This document shows, piece by piece, positions 38,901-49,700 of a stretch of 64,000 bases of DNA. The notes beneath the pieces were generated by a model that saw only the letters and a list, made by a program, of their open reading frames with translations, did no database searches and was not told the DNA's origin. Source of the DNA: Brugia malayi (taxonomy: Eukaryota; Nematoda; Chromadorea; Rhabditida; Onchocercidae); the NCBI RefSeq assembly GCF_000002995.4, contig NW_025062478.1:11590001-11654000 (forward strand), given 5' to 3'. The stretch's first letter is position 1, and the number at the start of each line of letters is the position of its first letter. The translations under genes and the position numbers were made by a program.

Positions 38901-41050
38901 AGATCAAAATTGCTAAATCTAAATGCAAAATCATTATATTTGAGGTAATGCCATATTGCACTATCCTTTTCTATAAGATAACGATATTTAGAAGTAATAT
39001 TTTACTTTTTTATTTCCCTCTTGAATTTAAAAAGAATTAAGAAATGTCAATTTTCTTTTTGAAAAATTTCCAAACGAATGGACTAAAAATCTTCATATTA
39101 TTCGAGAAATAAGAAAATTCTTATTTTAGCATCATTTTAACAATAAATGACCAAAAGGACGATTAACTACTGTGAGCTTAATCAATTACCTGAAGATTTC
39201 TATTTTGTATAAAATTTTTATGACTATCTTATATTCGTAAATAACTGTACTAATCATACGCAATGATACAATCAATCAAAAAAAAAAAAAATCAGAAATT
39301 TGAGTAAAACGCAACATTTACAGGCAGTGATTACATTTGATAAGTAAAATCAGATATCTGTCAAACTATCTCATTTTGATCACTAGGAATGTGTCACCTA
39401 CTTTCTTAACATTTCTAGGAAATAATTGCACTAATAAGCAAGGCACGACATTCACATATCTGTCAGATTTTGACCACTAAGTCAAATACTTGCTCAATTT
39501 CTGAACAACGAATCATCACAAAAATGATTTTATCGATGACTATGGGAAACTCAAAGGCATTTTGATAGGAAAAAAGGAAAGTATTTGGGAAGGAAATGTA
39601 GGAAAGTATTTCGCCATGAAAGAAACCTAATTTCTTCACACACACACATACACACAGATATAATTCAAAAACGTTGCGATTTTCTGCGTGTAGTCTGACT
39701 CATCGAAAATTTGTACTTTAAATACGCATTAGGCAGAGAAATTTGCAATTGCAGAAAGAATAAGTTAAGTGGAAGGAAGAAAAGACAAAGAAAAAAAAAT
39801 TAAAAGAAAATACAAATAGTTTGTAGCAAATAACTTTTAGTTTTGACAAGTTCATCATTAATTTTCACTTCTGAAAAGTTTATCATAATGACATGTTCTC
39901 AACTCATAAATCTCTCTCTCTCTCTCTCTCTCTCTCAAAAAAAGGAACAATTTCTCATGAGAGAGTGTTATCGTAATGATATGTTCGTATAACGGTGCAA
40001 GATTGAAATAATTTTAAGTTTATGTTCAATGAACCAACGACCAATACAGAAAATGCAGTTGACAGATACAAGCACATTTAATTTGTAATAAAAATAATAT
40101 AATTAGAGTGAAACAGAAACAATGTCTTTTGTTTGCGCAACTGTTGCATCGTTATGTGATCTTTCCGATTGGAAATTACAGAATTCATTGTGATTCATTT
40201 CTTTGATTAGTATTTTTTGTAAGTAACACTAATTGGCTTAAGCAAAGTCTAACACTGACTTGGCTTGGACAGCTTTTTTTCAACAGGAATGCTGATTTAG
40301 TACATTCTTGCAATTTTGAATTATTTGATGACATGAACGCCACTCAAGATTTTTACACAGTAACAATTTGGTATTATTTTGACAACAATGTCACATTTCT
40401 TGAAGAACTATGCAAGTCCACCAAATCCACTAAAGTTAACTTTCACAGATTTATCAAAAGCTTTGAGTAAGGAGCAGTGAAAGAGTATTCAATGCTTTTT
40501 AGAGCATTCGGTTGCATTCGTGTCAAATAAGGAGCATTGTGGTCCGAAACGAAAAATTAATTGCAAAAGTCTAAGAGGGGAATGAGTTTTGCGTGCTGAA
40601 TAGTGGCACACTTTTTTCTTTGCTGTGACAAAAATTAAGAAAATTTCATCCCTCTGTTTTGGATATTAATCAATCAAAACCATTTGCGCTTACTGTGCAA
40701 AATGTTAACCAATGAGCGCAACGAGCAATTAATGTTGACATTATGTCTGACAAAAATTAAGTGAAAAACTTTTGAATGAAATTATGCGGAACGCTTCAGA
40801 AGTTTATTTCATAATGCACAAAAAGCAATGAATGCACGAAAAGCAATGAAAGTCAACCAGCAAAGCAGAGCAAATATTACAATGTGCTTCTAATGTTGTC
40901 ACTGTCATTTGAGAGATTGACAATATACATTTCCCCGAATCGTATGACTTTTGATCTGATTAATCCTGTTAATATTTTTCCACTTTAATATCGTCTCCTT
41001 TACCATTGTTATAGCTAAATCTATTTGATTATGGAAATTCAGCACTGTAC
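35978..41050. repeat. left arm of large inverted repeat (core)
   Basis: The reverse complement of this segment matches 46,759-51,851 almost base for base. Compared stretches show only a few substitutions per kilobase, for example in the frames at 39,463-39,645 versus 48,140-48,322. Length differences include a TC run of 13 repeats at 39,911-39,936 versus 9 on the right, and a patch near 39,200-39,300. The outer edge ends in CAAGTATTATTTAGAACTAT; beyond it similarity stops. No gene is supported inside the arm. Confidence 0.93.
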
Positions 41051-41482
41051 TTGTGTGTATCACATCCGATTTGAAACTAAATTCATTCTGCAGTTTGTTA
41101 CTTTTATGTTGTCTATTTAGTTTTTGATCGATTGGAATTTACAAACATTGCGAAATGATTTTGAATACAATAAAACATTCAAATTTTTTGCTTATAAGCA
41201 TCAATTCATAACCTTAATTGTCATGAATTCATCAGTTGTTTGGTTTGAAGTTGTGAAGATATTGTATTAGCAGTAGTTGACAAACGTTCGGGAAGTGGTT
41301 GATCTTTTGTTTCCGGAATAAAGATAAGATAAAGTACTAAGTCAGATAAAGCAAACATAATTAGTGCAACGAAAGGCGCAGGTGTCCAAAAGTCAGCCTG
41401 TAAAAAAGGTATAAATATGACTAAACAATCTACATTCTTCATTAGCTGAAGAATAGGCTTTTTCATTGAAGTTTACTTACCA
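41051..41482. repeat. inner diverged margin of the left arm
   Basis: Similarity to the right arm continues here at a much lower level with indels. It runs through the 3' flank and last exon of the SLC22-like gene and probably into the last intron. Matching blocks include AACTAAATT.ATTCTGCA and the exon stretch ACACCTGCGCCTTTC. The 170 bases between 41,051 and the stop codon hold the 3' flank of the transporter gene and nothing else I can identify. Confidence 0.75.
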
Positions 41483-44400
41483 GGAAAAACAACTGAGGAG
41501 CGAAAACCACACCAATGCGACCGACAACTTGCAAAAACGAGAAGCACATGCTGCGCAATGGTGTCGGAAACAGTTCATTTCCGGACATTCCAGTTATTAT
41601 ATAAATTTGACTCATCATTGCAAATGCCATCAGTGTTGCAATTCGTGAAACAATTTCCAGCTCAGTACTAAGTCCTTTAATCAAAGATTAGAGATTAAAA
41701 ATGATAAAAGCATTTGTTGACAAAGAATAAATGAAACAAATTCAAATATTGAATCGAAATAGGCAAAATATTTAATATTTCGTATAATTTATGCGAATTT
41801 CATTTACGTTTCTCTTTTTTCTATCTTTCTTTTTTTTTTTTTTTTTTTTGTTCTACTTTTTAATTTGAATAGTAAAATAAAATTTAACTTAAACAATATC
41901 ATTTCTTCCAAAGTTTAATTTAAATGTTAAAGGTAAAATTTACCTGAACAAATAATAATAAAATGAATAATAAATCCAGTTGATGTCAATGCTAATGGTA
42001 TTGTATGCGCAACTCGTCGACCAAACCATCCTTGTGTATAATCGGTAAGTACTGAAGCAACATTTACCGCATATCTGTAACATATTATCATGATTATACT
42101 AAGCTTAAGCATTCATCAATTCTTATCATTATCATTATCATATCATATCATTGCTTGATTCATTTTTTCAAAAAATTTATCAGCCATTTATTTTTTTTTT
42201 TTTATCACAAATACACTAAGCAATTTATAATTTAAAAGATATAAGTATGATGCTGGAAATTACTCTTTTTATAGGTATGTAGTAAAATTATTGATTACCT
42301 TATTAAGCCAAGCATAATATTATTTGTGTAAATTGAACCAGGCAATTTTTCCATACTGAATAGCATACCATAATTTATCATACTTGCTGCCAAACTTGAA
42401 AAAAACTTTTTTTTAAATCTTCTAATAGCTGAAATTATTGTAAAAATTTTAAAGCGAATGTTTTTTTGCGAAAAAGAAAATATCAAATGGACAATTTAAT
42501 TTTCAGCAAATATTACGCAAAATTGCAAACTGAAAATAGATATTTTCAATTTTAGGATAAATAAATCCTCTTATTTTTTATATAAATGGCATAAACTGTC
42601 ACAGTTAAAAAAAGAAGCAATTCAACGTAATAAATAGTAATTAATTATTAAAGATTAACTTACAAACTATAAGATAAAACCAAAATATACGTGGTCAATT
42701 GACGTGTATGAAATAAATGATAAATATAGTAATTTCTTCTATTTCTCTTTTCACGTAATATCTAAAATTTTATTTTGTGCATAAAATAATAAATAGCTTC
42801 AAATTGTTTACAATCCCATTTGAATAGATAATTATTGTGAAGTGTCCATTTGATTCAACGGAGATAAGATGACGTCCTTTGGCTATTATACACCAATATA
42901 TAAATTACTTATGTAACGCTAATTACGTACGTACTGCTAATCACGTACGTATTAATGTACTATGTCAAATTTTCAAACGCTTAATTTGAGAAAATGAACT
43001 GCAATGACAATATTTGTAATGAAAGAATGGTTCAGAAATTATAAATATAGAAAAAATTTTTTAATATTTTGTAAAATTTCATTTAAAAATGCTAAATTTC
43101 TCATATTTTAAAATCTTTTTTAAGTCACAAAATCAAATATAAAAAAAAAGAAAATATATATATATGAATTGACCTCTCTCTCTGCATCGATAACCTCCTC
43201 GATCATATCATTCGTAACATCATTTCTACCGTTCCAACGTGTAATTTGTTTTAGCACGTGATGTGCTTCATTGATACGTCCCTTTTGAATTAACCAACGT
43301 GGTGATTCATACGATAAACTAAATATGATTCAAGTTTTGCATAATAAATTCTTGAAATATTTTAACAGTTCATATATTTGATACAAATTTTAATGTTCTA
43401 TAATTCATTCATACCTCTCTACTTCTTTCTCTCGCTTTCTCTCCCTCTCTCTCTCTCTCTCTCTCTGTTTTATATAACAATATTCTAGGAACTTTCTATA
43501 ATTACTCATTATTATTACTTATTTAATTATTCTATGTTGTGTAAGAGAAAAACTGATAATCAATAATGAATCATTCTATCCAATTCCGTCGTTATTGTTC
43601 ATTAACATTTAAAATTGTTATCTATTAACTTCCCTTTCTTATCATTTCTCTATTATCATTTTTTCTTTTGTTTTATCAGAAGTATTTAGTTTAATGAAAA
43701 TTAGTATTATTCTTTAAAATTTACAACACAAAACTGTTCTTATCAATTAAATTACTTTAACGATAGATAATTCGAATAATAATCAAAGATTAAACAGATT
43801 ACTAATATCTCATAATGCGATATATTTAATCTTTCACCGAACATTTGTAATAATTTATCATAAAGTTATATAAAATGTCAATAATGTTGTAAATTATTTT
43901 ACTTTTATTTGTAAATATTATTCTAAAATGTAAAAATATTTATAAATAAAAATGAAAATAAGAAGAAAACTAGGAAATAAATTGATGACAAACATGCAAA
44001 GAAGAATAGCTGGTGATGTTAAAAAACTGACGACAATTGCTAATTGTCGCCAATTTTGACTGTAATATGCCATAATAGCTAATAAAATTACATTTGGTGA
44101 AAATGAAATGAGCGTTGTAACCCAAATACGATCCTTTTTTGGTAACATTTCTACCACATATACAAACATAGCACTAGAAAACAAATTTTTAATTTATTTT
44201 TGAAACTAAAACACTTATTTTATTAGAACAATTTCATTTTATAATTTCTTTCAAAAACAAGTATACAATATTTTCATTTTCCTCATTATTTTTTTTTTAT
44301 TTTTTAATTAAAAATTTATTAATATGTAAAGTTTTAAAATTATTTTCTCCGTTAAATTTAGCAGTAATTTCATTTTTGAATTATTTATTTTACATAATCT

Positions 44401-45838
44401 AATAAATGAAACATTACGCTATTTGTCCACCATTAAAAAGTCCGATAATAGTGCGATAAATGGTAGCTGTAAGTAAATCTTTAGAAAAAGACGAAATAAA
44501 TCCAAATATAATACAACCCGAAACACAAAATAATAGTACCTAAAAAAAAAAAAAATAATTTTTGTCAAAATTAATAAATGTTTTAATTTCAAAAAAATTG
44601 TTAAATTCAAAACAATAGTAATAAATAGTTCTAAATTTTATGCTACAGCCATAAAATATGACATACTTATGTTAATGTGACAATAATACTTGTAATCATT
44701 TTAGCATGTGTGTTTAAAAAACAAATCACTTGAAAATATATTTAAAAAAAATTTCACAAATATCAGGAGTAATAATAGCGCCAAATCACTTGAATTGATA
44801 ACAATTATCAAAATGATTTCATTTAATTTTATCATTCAATTTTAAATATCGTTGAGAAAAGCATAAAAATTAGTTTAACAATAATTAAAAGAATAATTTT
44901 ATTTTTTTTTTAAAAAAAAAACACTTTTACCGGTTTTCTTCCATATAAATCGCTGAGCTGTCCAAAAATAAGTGAACCAATAACAGCGCCAATCATTTGA
45001 ATTGATATACTATGCTTTACATATTTTGAATTATGGCATACATATTCGAACTATAAATTAATAAATTAATTAATTATAAATAAAATTACTTAACATCAAC
45101 GGTTTTTATCAGTTATCAATTTTTCTTTTTTTTTCTTCTTTATGGCGCAAGTTGTGCAATTTTTTTTTCTTTTTTGTAATGAGTATTAAAGTAGAAGGAC
45201 GAAATTTAAATTTGAGAAAAGCTAAATTTCAAAAAGAGAAAAGGAAAAGACAATAAACTCCGAAATGAAAGCAAATGTTTACTGTCATACAATTAATTTT
45301 TTTTTCTTCTTTTTCTTCTCCTTTTTTTTTTCCTTAATACAATTTTTGTTTACAAAATAAAAAACTTCAAAAGAAAACGACAAAATTTATTATTACTTTT
45401 GAAAAATGTCATACCTCAACATTCATTGATTTAAAATCATATTCCAATTCAGGCTGACATGTTTCATTTCCATCTAAAGTATAAATTTGTTTGCAAATAT
45501 CAGATGAACTCATTGATGAATTGAATTTATACGCGCCACAACTTTTGATAGTTGGTGCTGCACCTAAAAAAAGAAAATTTACAATATTTTCGCAATATAT
45601 TATTAAAAAAACAATGAAATGATAAATTTTAAAAATTTAAAAAATAAATAATTACTAAGTTTATTTTAAAATTATTTTACAAAAATTATTTCATACCTGC
45701 ATAAACCATATAAAACATATTACCAAGTTGTGAAAGAACTAAAAATTCCGTTGTAATACATAAAAAAATGGTATAATGCCCAAGTCGTATTAATCCATCA
45801 ATGGTAAATATTTTATCGGATGATGCCTGTTCAGCCAT
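41221..45838 (-). CDS. SLC22-type organic ion transporter (MFS), 517 aa
   Basis: A plasma-membrane carrier of the major facilitator superfamily, SLC22 group; the substrate (organic cation, anion or carnitine) cannot be told. Exons in coding order: 45838-45697, 45563-45415, 45050-44931, 44539-44418, 44173-43994, 43318-43174, 42761-42664, 42394-42299, 42074-41944, 41674-41481, 41397-41221; all phases agree. A first membrane segment (residues about 20-40) is followed by a Cys-rich extracellular loop with NSS and NET glycosylation sites. Then come the MFS signature GQLSDLYGRKP, YESPRWL after TM6, a GWFGRRV loop, ELFPTPLR before the last helices, and the C-terminal PETKDQPLPE, all hallmarks of SLC22. 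The length is usual for the family. An upstream in-frame ATG at 45,940 would add 34 residues, but a TTTATACAG acceptor between the two favours 45,838. The gene is enclosed by the inverted repeat, and its last exon lies inside the diverged part of the left arm. Confidence 0.92.
42918..42953. repeat. 18-bp tandem duplication with ACGTACGT palindromes
   Basis: Two units read GCTAATTACGTACGTACT and GCTAATCACGTACGTATT, in intron 6 of the SLC22-like gene. Each contains the self-complementary ACGTACGT. Confidence 0.7.
43434..43466. repeat. TC microsatellite in the SLC22-like gene
   Basis: CTCTCT run with one CCC interruption, in intron 5 of the transporter gene. Further mononucleotide and dinucleotide tracts occur in the same intron. 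Confidence 0.7.
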
Positions 45839-45931
45839 TTGATATGATATAATTGCTGTATAAATTTTTAATTTTTTAAATTTAACAATTAACATTCGTA
45901 AATTTGCTAGCTGCAATTTTTTGTTAGAAAA

Positions 45932-46012
45932 ATTTGACATCTTATTAGATTAATATTTTAACTTATTAACATTTTGACATCTTATTAGATTAATATTTTA
46001 ACTTATTAACAT
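45932..46012. repeat. 40-bp direct duplication at the 5' end of the SLC22-like gene
   Basis: TTGACATCTTATTAGATTAA and the following 20 bases occur twice in tandem (starts at 45,934 and 45,974), nearly identical. The unit contains the reverse complement of the upstream ATG at 45,938-45,940, so the possible early start and its upstream context are duplicated. Confidence 0.85.
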
Positions 46013-46300
46013 TACAATAAACTCAAAACAAAATGCATATCACATGTGATATGATATGATAAGTGTAAAACTTGTTAGTTATTATCATAATGAAGGATCA
46101 GGCTTTTTCTAAATAAACAATAATCCAAAATTTACATTTATTTTATATTTAAAATAAATTAAGCTTATTGATTGAGAAGAAAGAATTTTTGCAAATATTA
46201 ATTACACGTCGGAATTTTTATTTTTTACCAAATAATAATAACATAAAATTCAAAAATAATCTAAAAATAACAATGAAACTGGTTTTTCCACCAGTTTAAA
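46013..46300. other. unique spacer, probable 5' flank of the SLC22-like gene
   Basis: AT-rich DNA between the transporter gene and the right inner margin of the inverted repeat. It contains the near-palindrome ATATCACATGTGATAT at about 46,038. No exon is seen. It would contain the transporter promoter, but no core element can be assigned. Confidence 0.45.
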
Positions 46301-46758
46301 TCAATCTGTAAGAATAAGTAAACAATAAACACAAGTAATGAAAGAATGAAAGATTAAAATGCTAGCGATTTTGCAGGTTGACTTTTAGACACCTGCGCCT
46401 TTCATAACATTAATTCTGTTTGCATTGTCCGACTTGCTAATCTATCTAATTTTTTTTATTTCAGAAATAACGAATTAACCACTTCCTGAACCTCTTCTTA
46501 ATTGCCGCCAATACTTATGCATTTACAATTTTCAACAGAACAACTGACAAATTCTTGACATTGCGGTTATGAACTTACATTTAAAAGAAGAAAATTCAAA
46601 CCGAAATAAGTTAGCGAAAGATTTGATCAAAACTCAAACAAATAATTTTAATAAACGAATTGTATACTTAATAAAATTGTGAAACATTATACAACATTAC
46701 ATGTTTTAAAAATTGTGAAAGTAACACATAATTGCAGAATAAATTTAGTTTGGAATTT
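46301..46758. repeat. inner diverged margin of the right arm
   Basis: Counterpart of 41,051-41,482 in inverted orientation. It includes the decayed exon copy and its former 3' flank. The left side has about 33 bases near 41,052-41,084 that are missing here. The boundary with the nearly identical core is sharp, at GCATAATCAAATAGATTTAG. Confidence 0.75.
46375..46558 (+). pseudogene. decayed inverted copy of the SLC22-like last exon
   Basis: The plus strand here aligns with the coding strand of the transporter's last exon (41,221-41,397). It starts after a TTTTGCAG acceptor and reads VDF*TPAPF, then TLILFALSDL, then IYLIFFISE, and ends near the original stop region. At least two in-frame stops are present (Trp TGG to TAG, Gln CAA to TAA) and 3 bases are inserted after ATTTTT. 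About a quarter of positions differ by eye. Weaker similarity to the preceding intron extends left to about 46,305. It cannot encode a transporter. Confidence 0.85.
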
Positions 46759-49700
46759 GCATAATCAAATAGATTTAGCTACAACAATGGTAAAGGAGAC
46801 GATATTAAAGTGGAAAAATATTAACAGGATTAATCAGATCAAAAGTCATACGATTCGGGGAAATGTATATTGTCAATCTCTCAAATGACAGTGACAACAT
46901 TAGAAGCACATTGTAATATTTGCTCTGCTTTGCTGGTTGACTTTCATTGCTTTTCGTGCATTCATTGCTTTTTGTGCATTATGAAATAAACTTCTGAAGC
47001 GTTCCGCATAATTTCATTCAAAAGTTTTTCACTTAATTTTTGTCAGACATAATGTCAACATTAATTGCTCGTTGCGCTCATTGGTTAACATTTTGCACAG
47101 TAAGCGCAAATGGTTTTGATTGATTAATATCCAAAACAGAGGGATGAAATTTTCTTAATTTTTGTCACAGCAAAGAAAAAAGTGTGCCACTATTCAGCAC
47201 GCAAAACTCATTCCCCTCTTAGACTTTTGCAATTAATTTTTCGTTTCGGACCACAATGCTCCTTATTTGACACGAATGCAACCGAATGCTCTAAAAAGCA
47301 TTGAATACTCTTTCACTGCTCCTTACTCAAAGCTTTTGATAAATCTGTGAAAGTTAACTTTAGTGGATTTGGTGGACTTGCATAGTTCTTCAAGAAATGT
47401 GACATTGTTGTCAAAATAATACCAAATTGTTACTGTGTAAAAATCTTGAGTGGCGTTCATGTCATCAAATAATTCAAAATTGCAAGAATGTACTAAATCA
47501 GCATTCCTGTTGAAAAAAAGCTGTCCAAGCCAAGTCAGTGTTAGACTTTGCTTAAGCCAATTAGTGTTACTTACAAAAAATACTAATCAAAGAAATGAAT
47601 CACAATGAATTCTGTAATTTCCAATCGGAAAGATCACATAACGATGCAACAGTTGCGCAAACAAAAGACATTGTTTCTGTTTCACTCTAATTATATTATT
47701 TTTATTACAAATTAAATGTGCTTGTATGTGTCAACTGCATTTTCTGTATTGGTCGTTGGTTCATTGAACATAAACTTAAAATTATTTCAATCTTGCACCG
47801 TTATACGAACATATCATTACGATAACACTCTCTCATGAGAAATTGTTCCTTTTTTTGAGAGAGAGAGAGAGAGATTTATGAGTTGAGAACATGTCATTAT
47901 GATAAACTTTTCAGAAGTGAAAATTAATGATGAACTTGTCAAAACTAAAAGTTATTTGCTACAAACTATTTGTATTTTCTTTTAATTTTTTTTTCTTTGT
48001 CTTTTCTTCCTTCCACTGAACTTATTCTTTCTGCAATTGCAAATTTCTCTGCCAAATGCGTATTTAAAGTACAAATTTTCGATGAGTCAGACTACACGCA
48101 GAAAATCGCAACGTTTTTGAATTATATCTGTGTGTATGTGTGTGTGTGAAGAAATTAGGTTTCTTTCATGGCGAAATACTTTCCTACATTTCCTTCCCAA
48201 ATACTTTCCTTTTTTCCTATCAAAATGCCTTTGAATTTCCCATAGTCATCGATAAAATCATTTCTGTGATGATTCGTTGTTCAGAAATTGAGCAAGTATT
48301 TGACTTAGTGGTCAAAATCTGACAGATATGTGAATGTCGTGCCTTGCTTATTAGTGCAATTATTTCCTAGAAATGTTAAGAAAGTAGGTGACACATTCCT
48401 AGTGATCAAAATGAGATAGTTTGACAGATATCTGATTTTACTTATCAAATGTAATCACTGCCTGTAAATGTTGCGTTCTACTCAAATTTCTGATTTTTTT
48501 TTTTTCAAATTTCAAATTTTTATTCTAATTTCAAAAAATGATACAATCAAATTGTATCATTGCGTATGATTACGTTTAGTACAGTTATTTACTATAAACA
48601 TAATCTAATTTTATACAAATAGAAATCTTCAGGTAATTGATTAAGCTCACAGTAGTTAATCGTCCTTTTAGTCATTTTTTGTTAAAATGATGCTGAAATA
48701 AAAATTTTCTTTTACAAAATTTTCTTATTTCTCGAATAATATGAAGATTTTTAGTCCATTCGTTTGGAAATTTTTCAAAAAGAAAATTGACATTTCTTAA
48801 TTCTTTTTAAATTCAAGAGGGAAATAAAAAAGTAAAATATTACTTCTAAATATCGTTATCTTATAGAAAAGGATAGTGCAATATGGCATTACCTCAAATA
48901 TAATGATTTTGCATTTAGATTTAGCAATTTTGATCTTTATTGAGTTCAACTTTACATTGTATTGAAATTTGAATAATATTTAATTGGGATTTTATTTATC
49001 GGTAATCGTTCTCATTGATTGTTTGAAAAGTTCGTCATAGGATTACATTCCAATGTTCTGTTGCGTTGTAAAATTAAGTAACGTTGAAGTTGGATTTATT
49101 ATGTATTTGGTGCTTATGGCATTTTAAAAGCAACAAATAAAAAATTATTTGAAGTAAATAGAAATAATTTTTTTTAAAAAAACTACCAATGTGATTTATT
49201 CCATTGTTCGTTCAATCTACTTATTATTATACTTCACACCACTACTTATATATGCATTACCCCACTCTTTTTTTAATTTTAGTTCAATTATTTTTGCATA
49301 CTAACAATGCATTTACCCGTGTATTTGTATACTATATAATAACTTAATGATGTAATAGTTTAGGTAATGTATTTACATGATTCGCAGTAATACTAATTAA
49401 CCAAATTCTGAGGAACAAATCTATTAGATAGTTACTGACATTCAATCTAATACTGTTCACAGTACTTCTTTTCAAAATATATGCAAAGAATTAGTGATAT
49501 TATTACAATTTGACAGCATTTTATTACGTTGATGTGTTTTTCTTTTTTGAAGATAAAAGGTTAAAATCATTGATAATACCGTAATTGAATAAACAAATAG
49601 TTTGGATAAAAAAAAATAGAAATGATTTAACAACAAAACTAGACTTGGGATATTTGTTTATTTGTTAGTCATTTCATTGTTTATTTTATTTTCAGTTATT

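Noticed and set aside
39463..39645. 60-codon frame beginning MCVKKLGFFHGE, mirrored at 48,140-48,322
   Set aside because: Its preservation in both arms reflects the near-identity of the inverted repeat, not selection. No domain, splice partner or transcript signal is visible.
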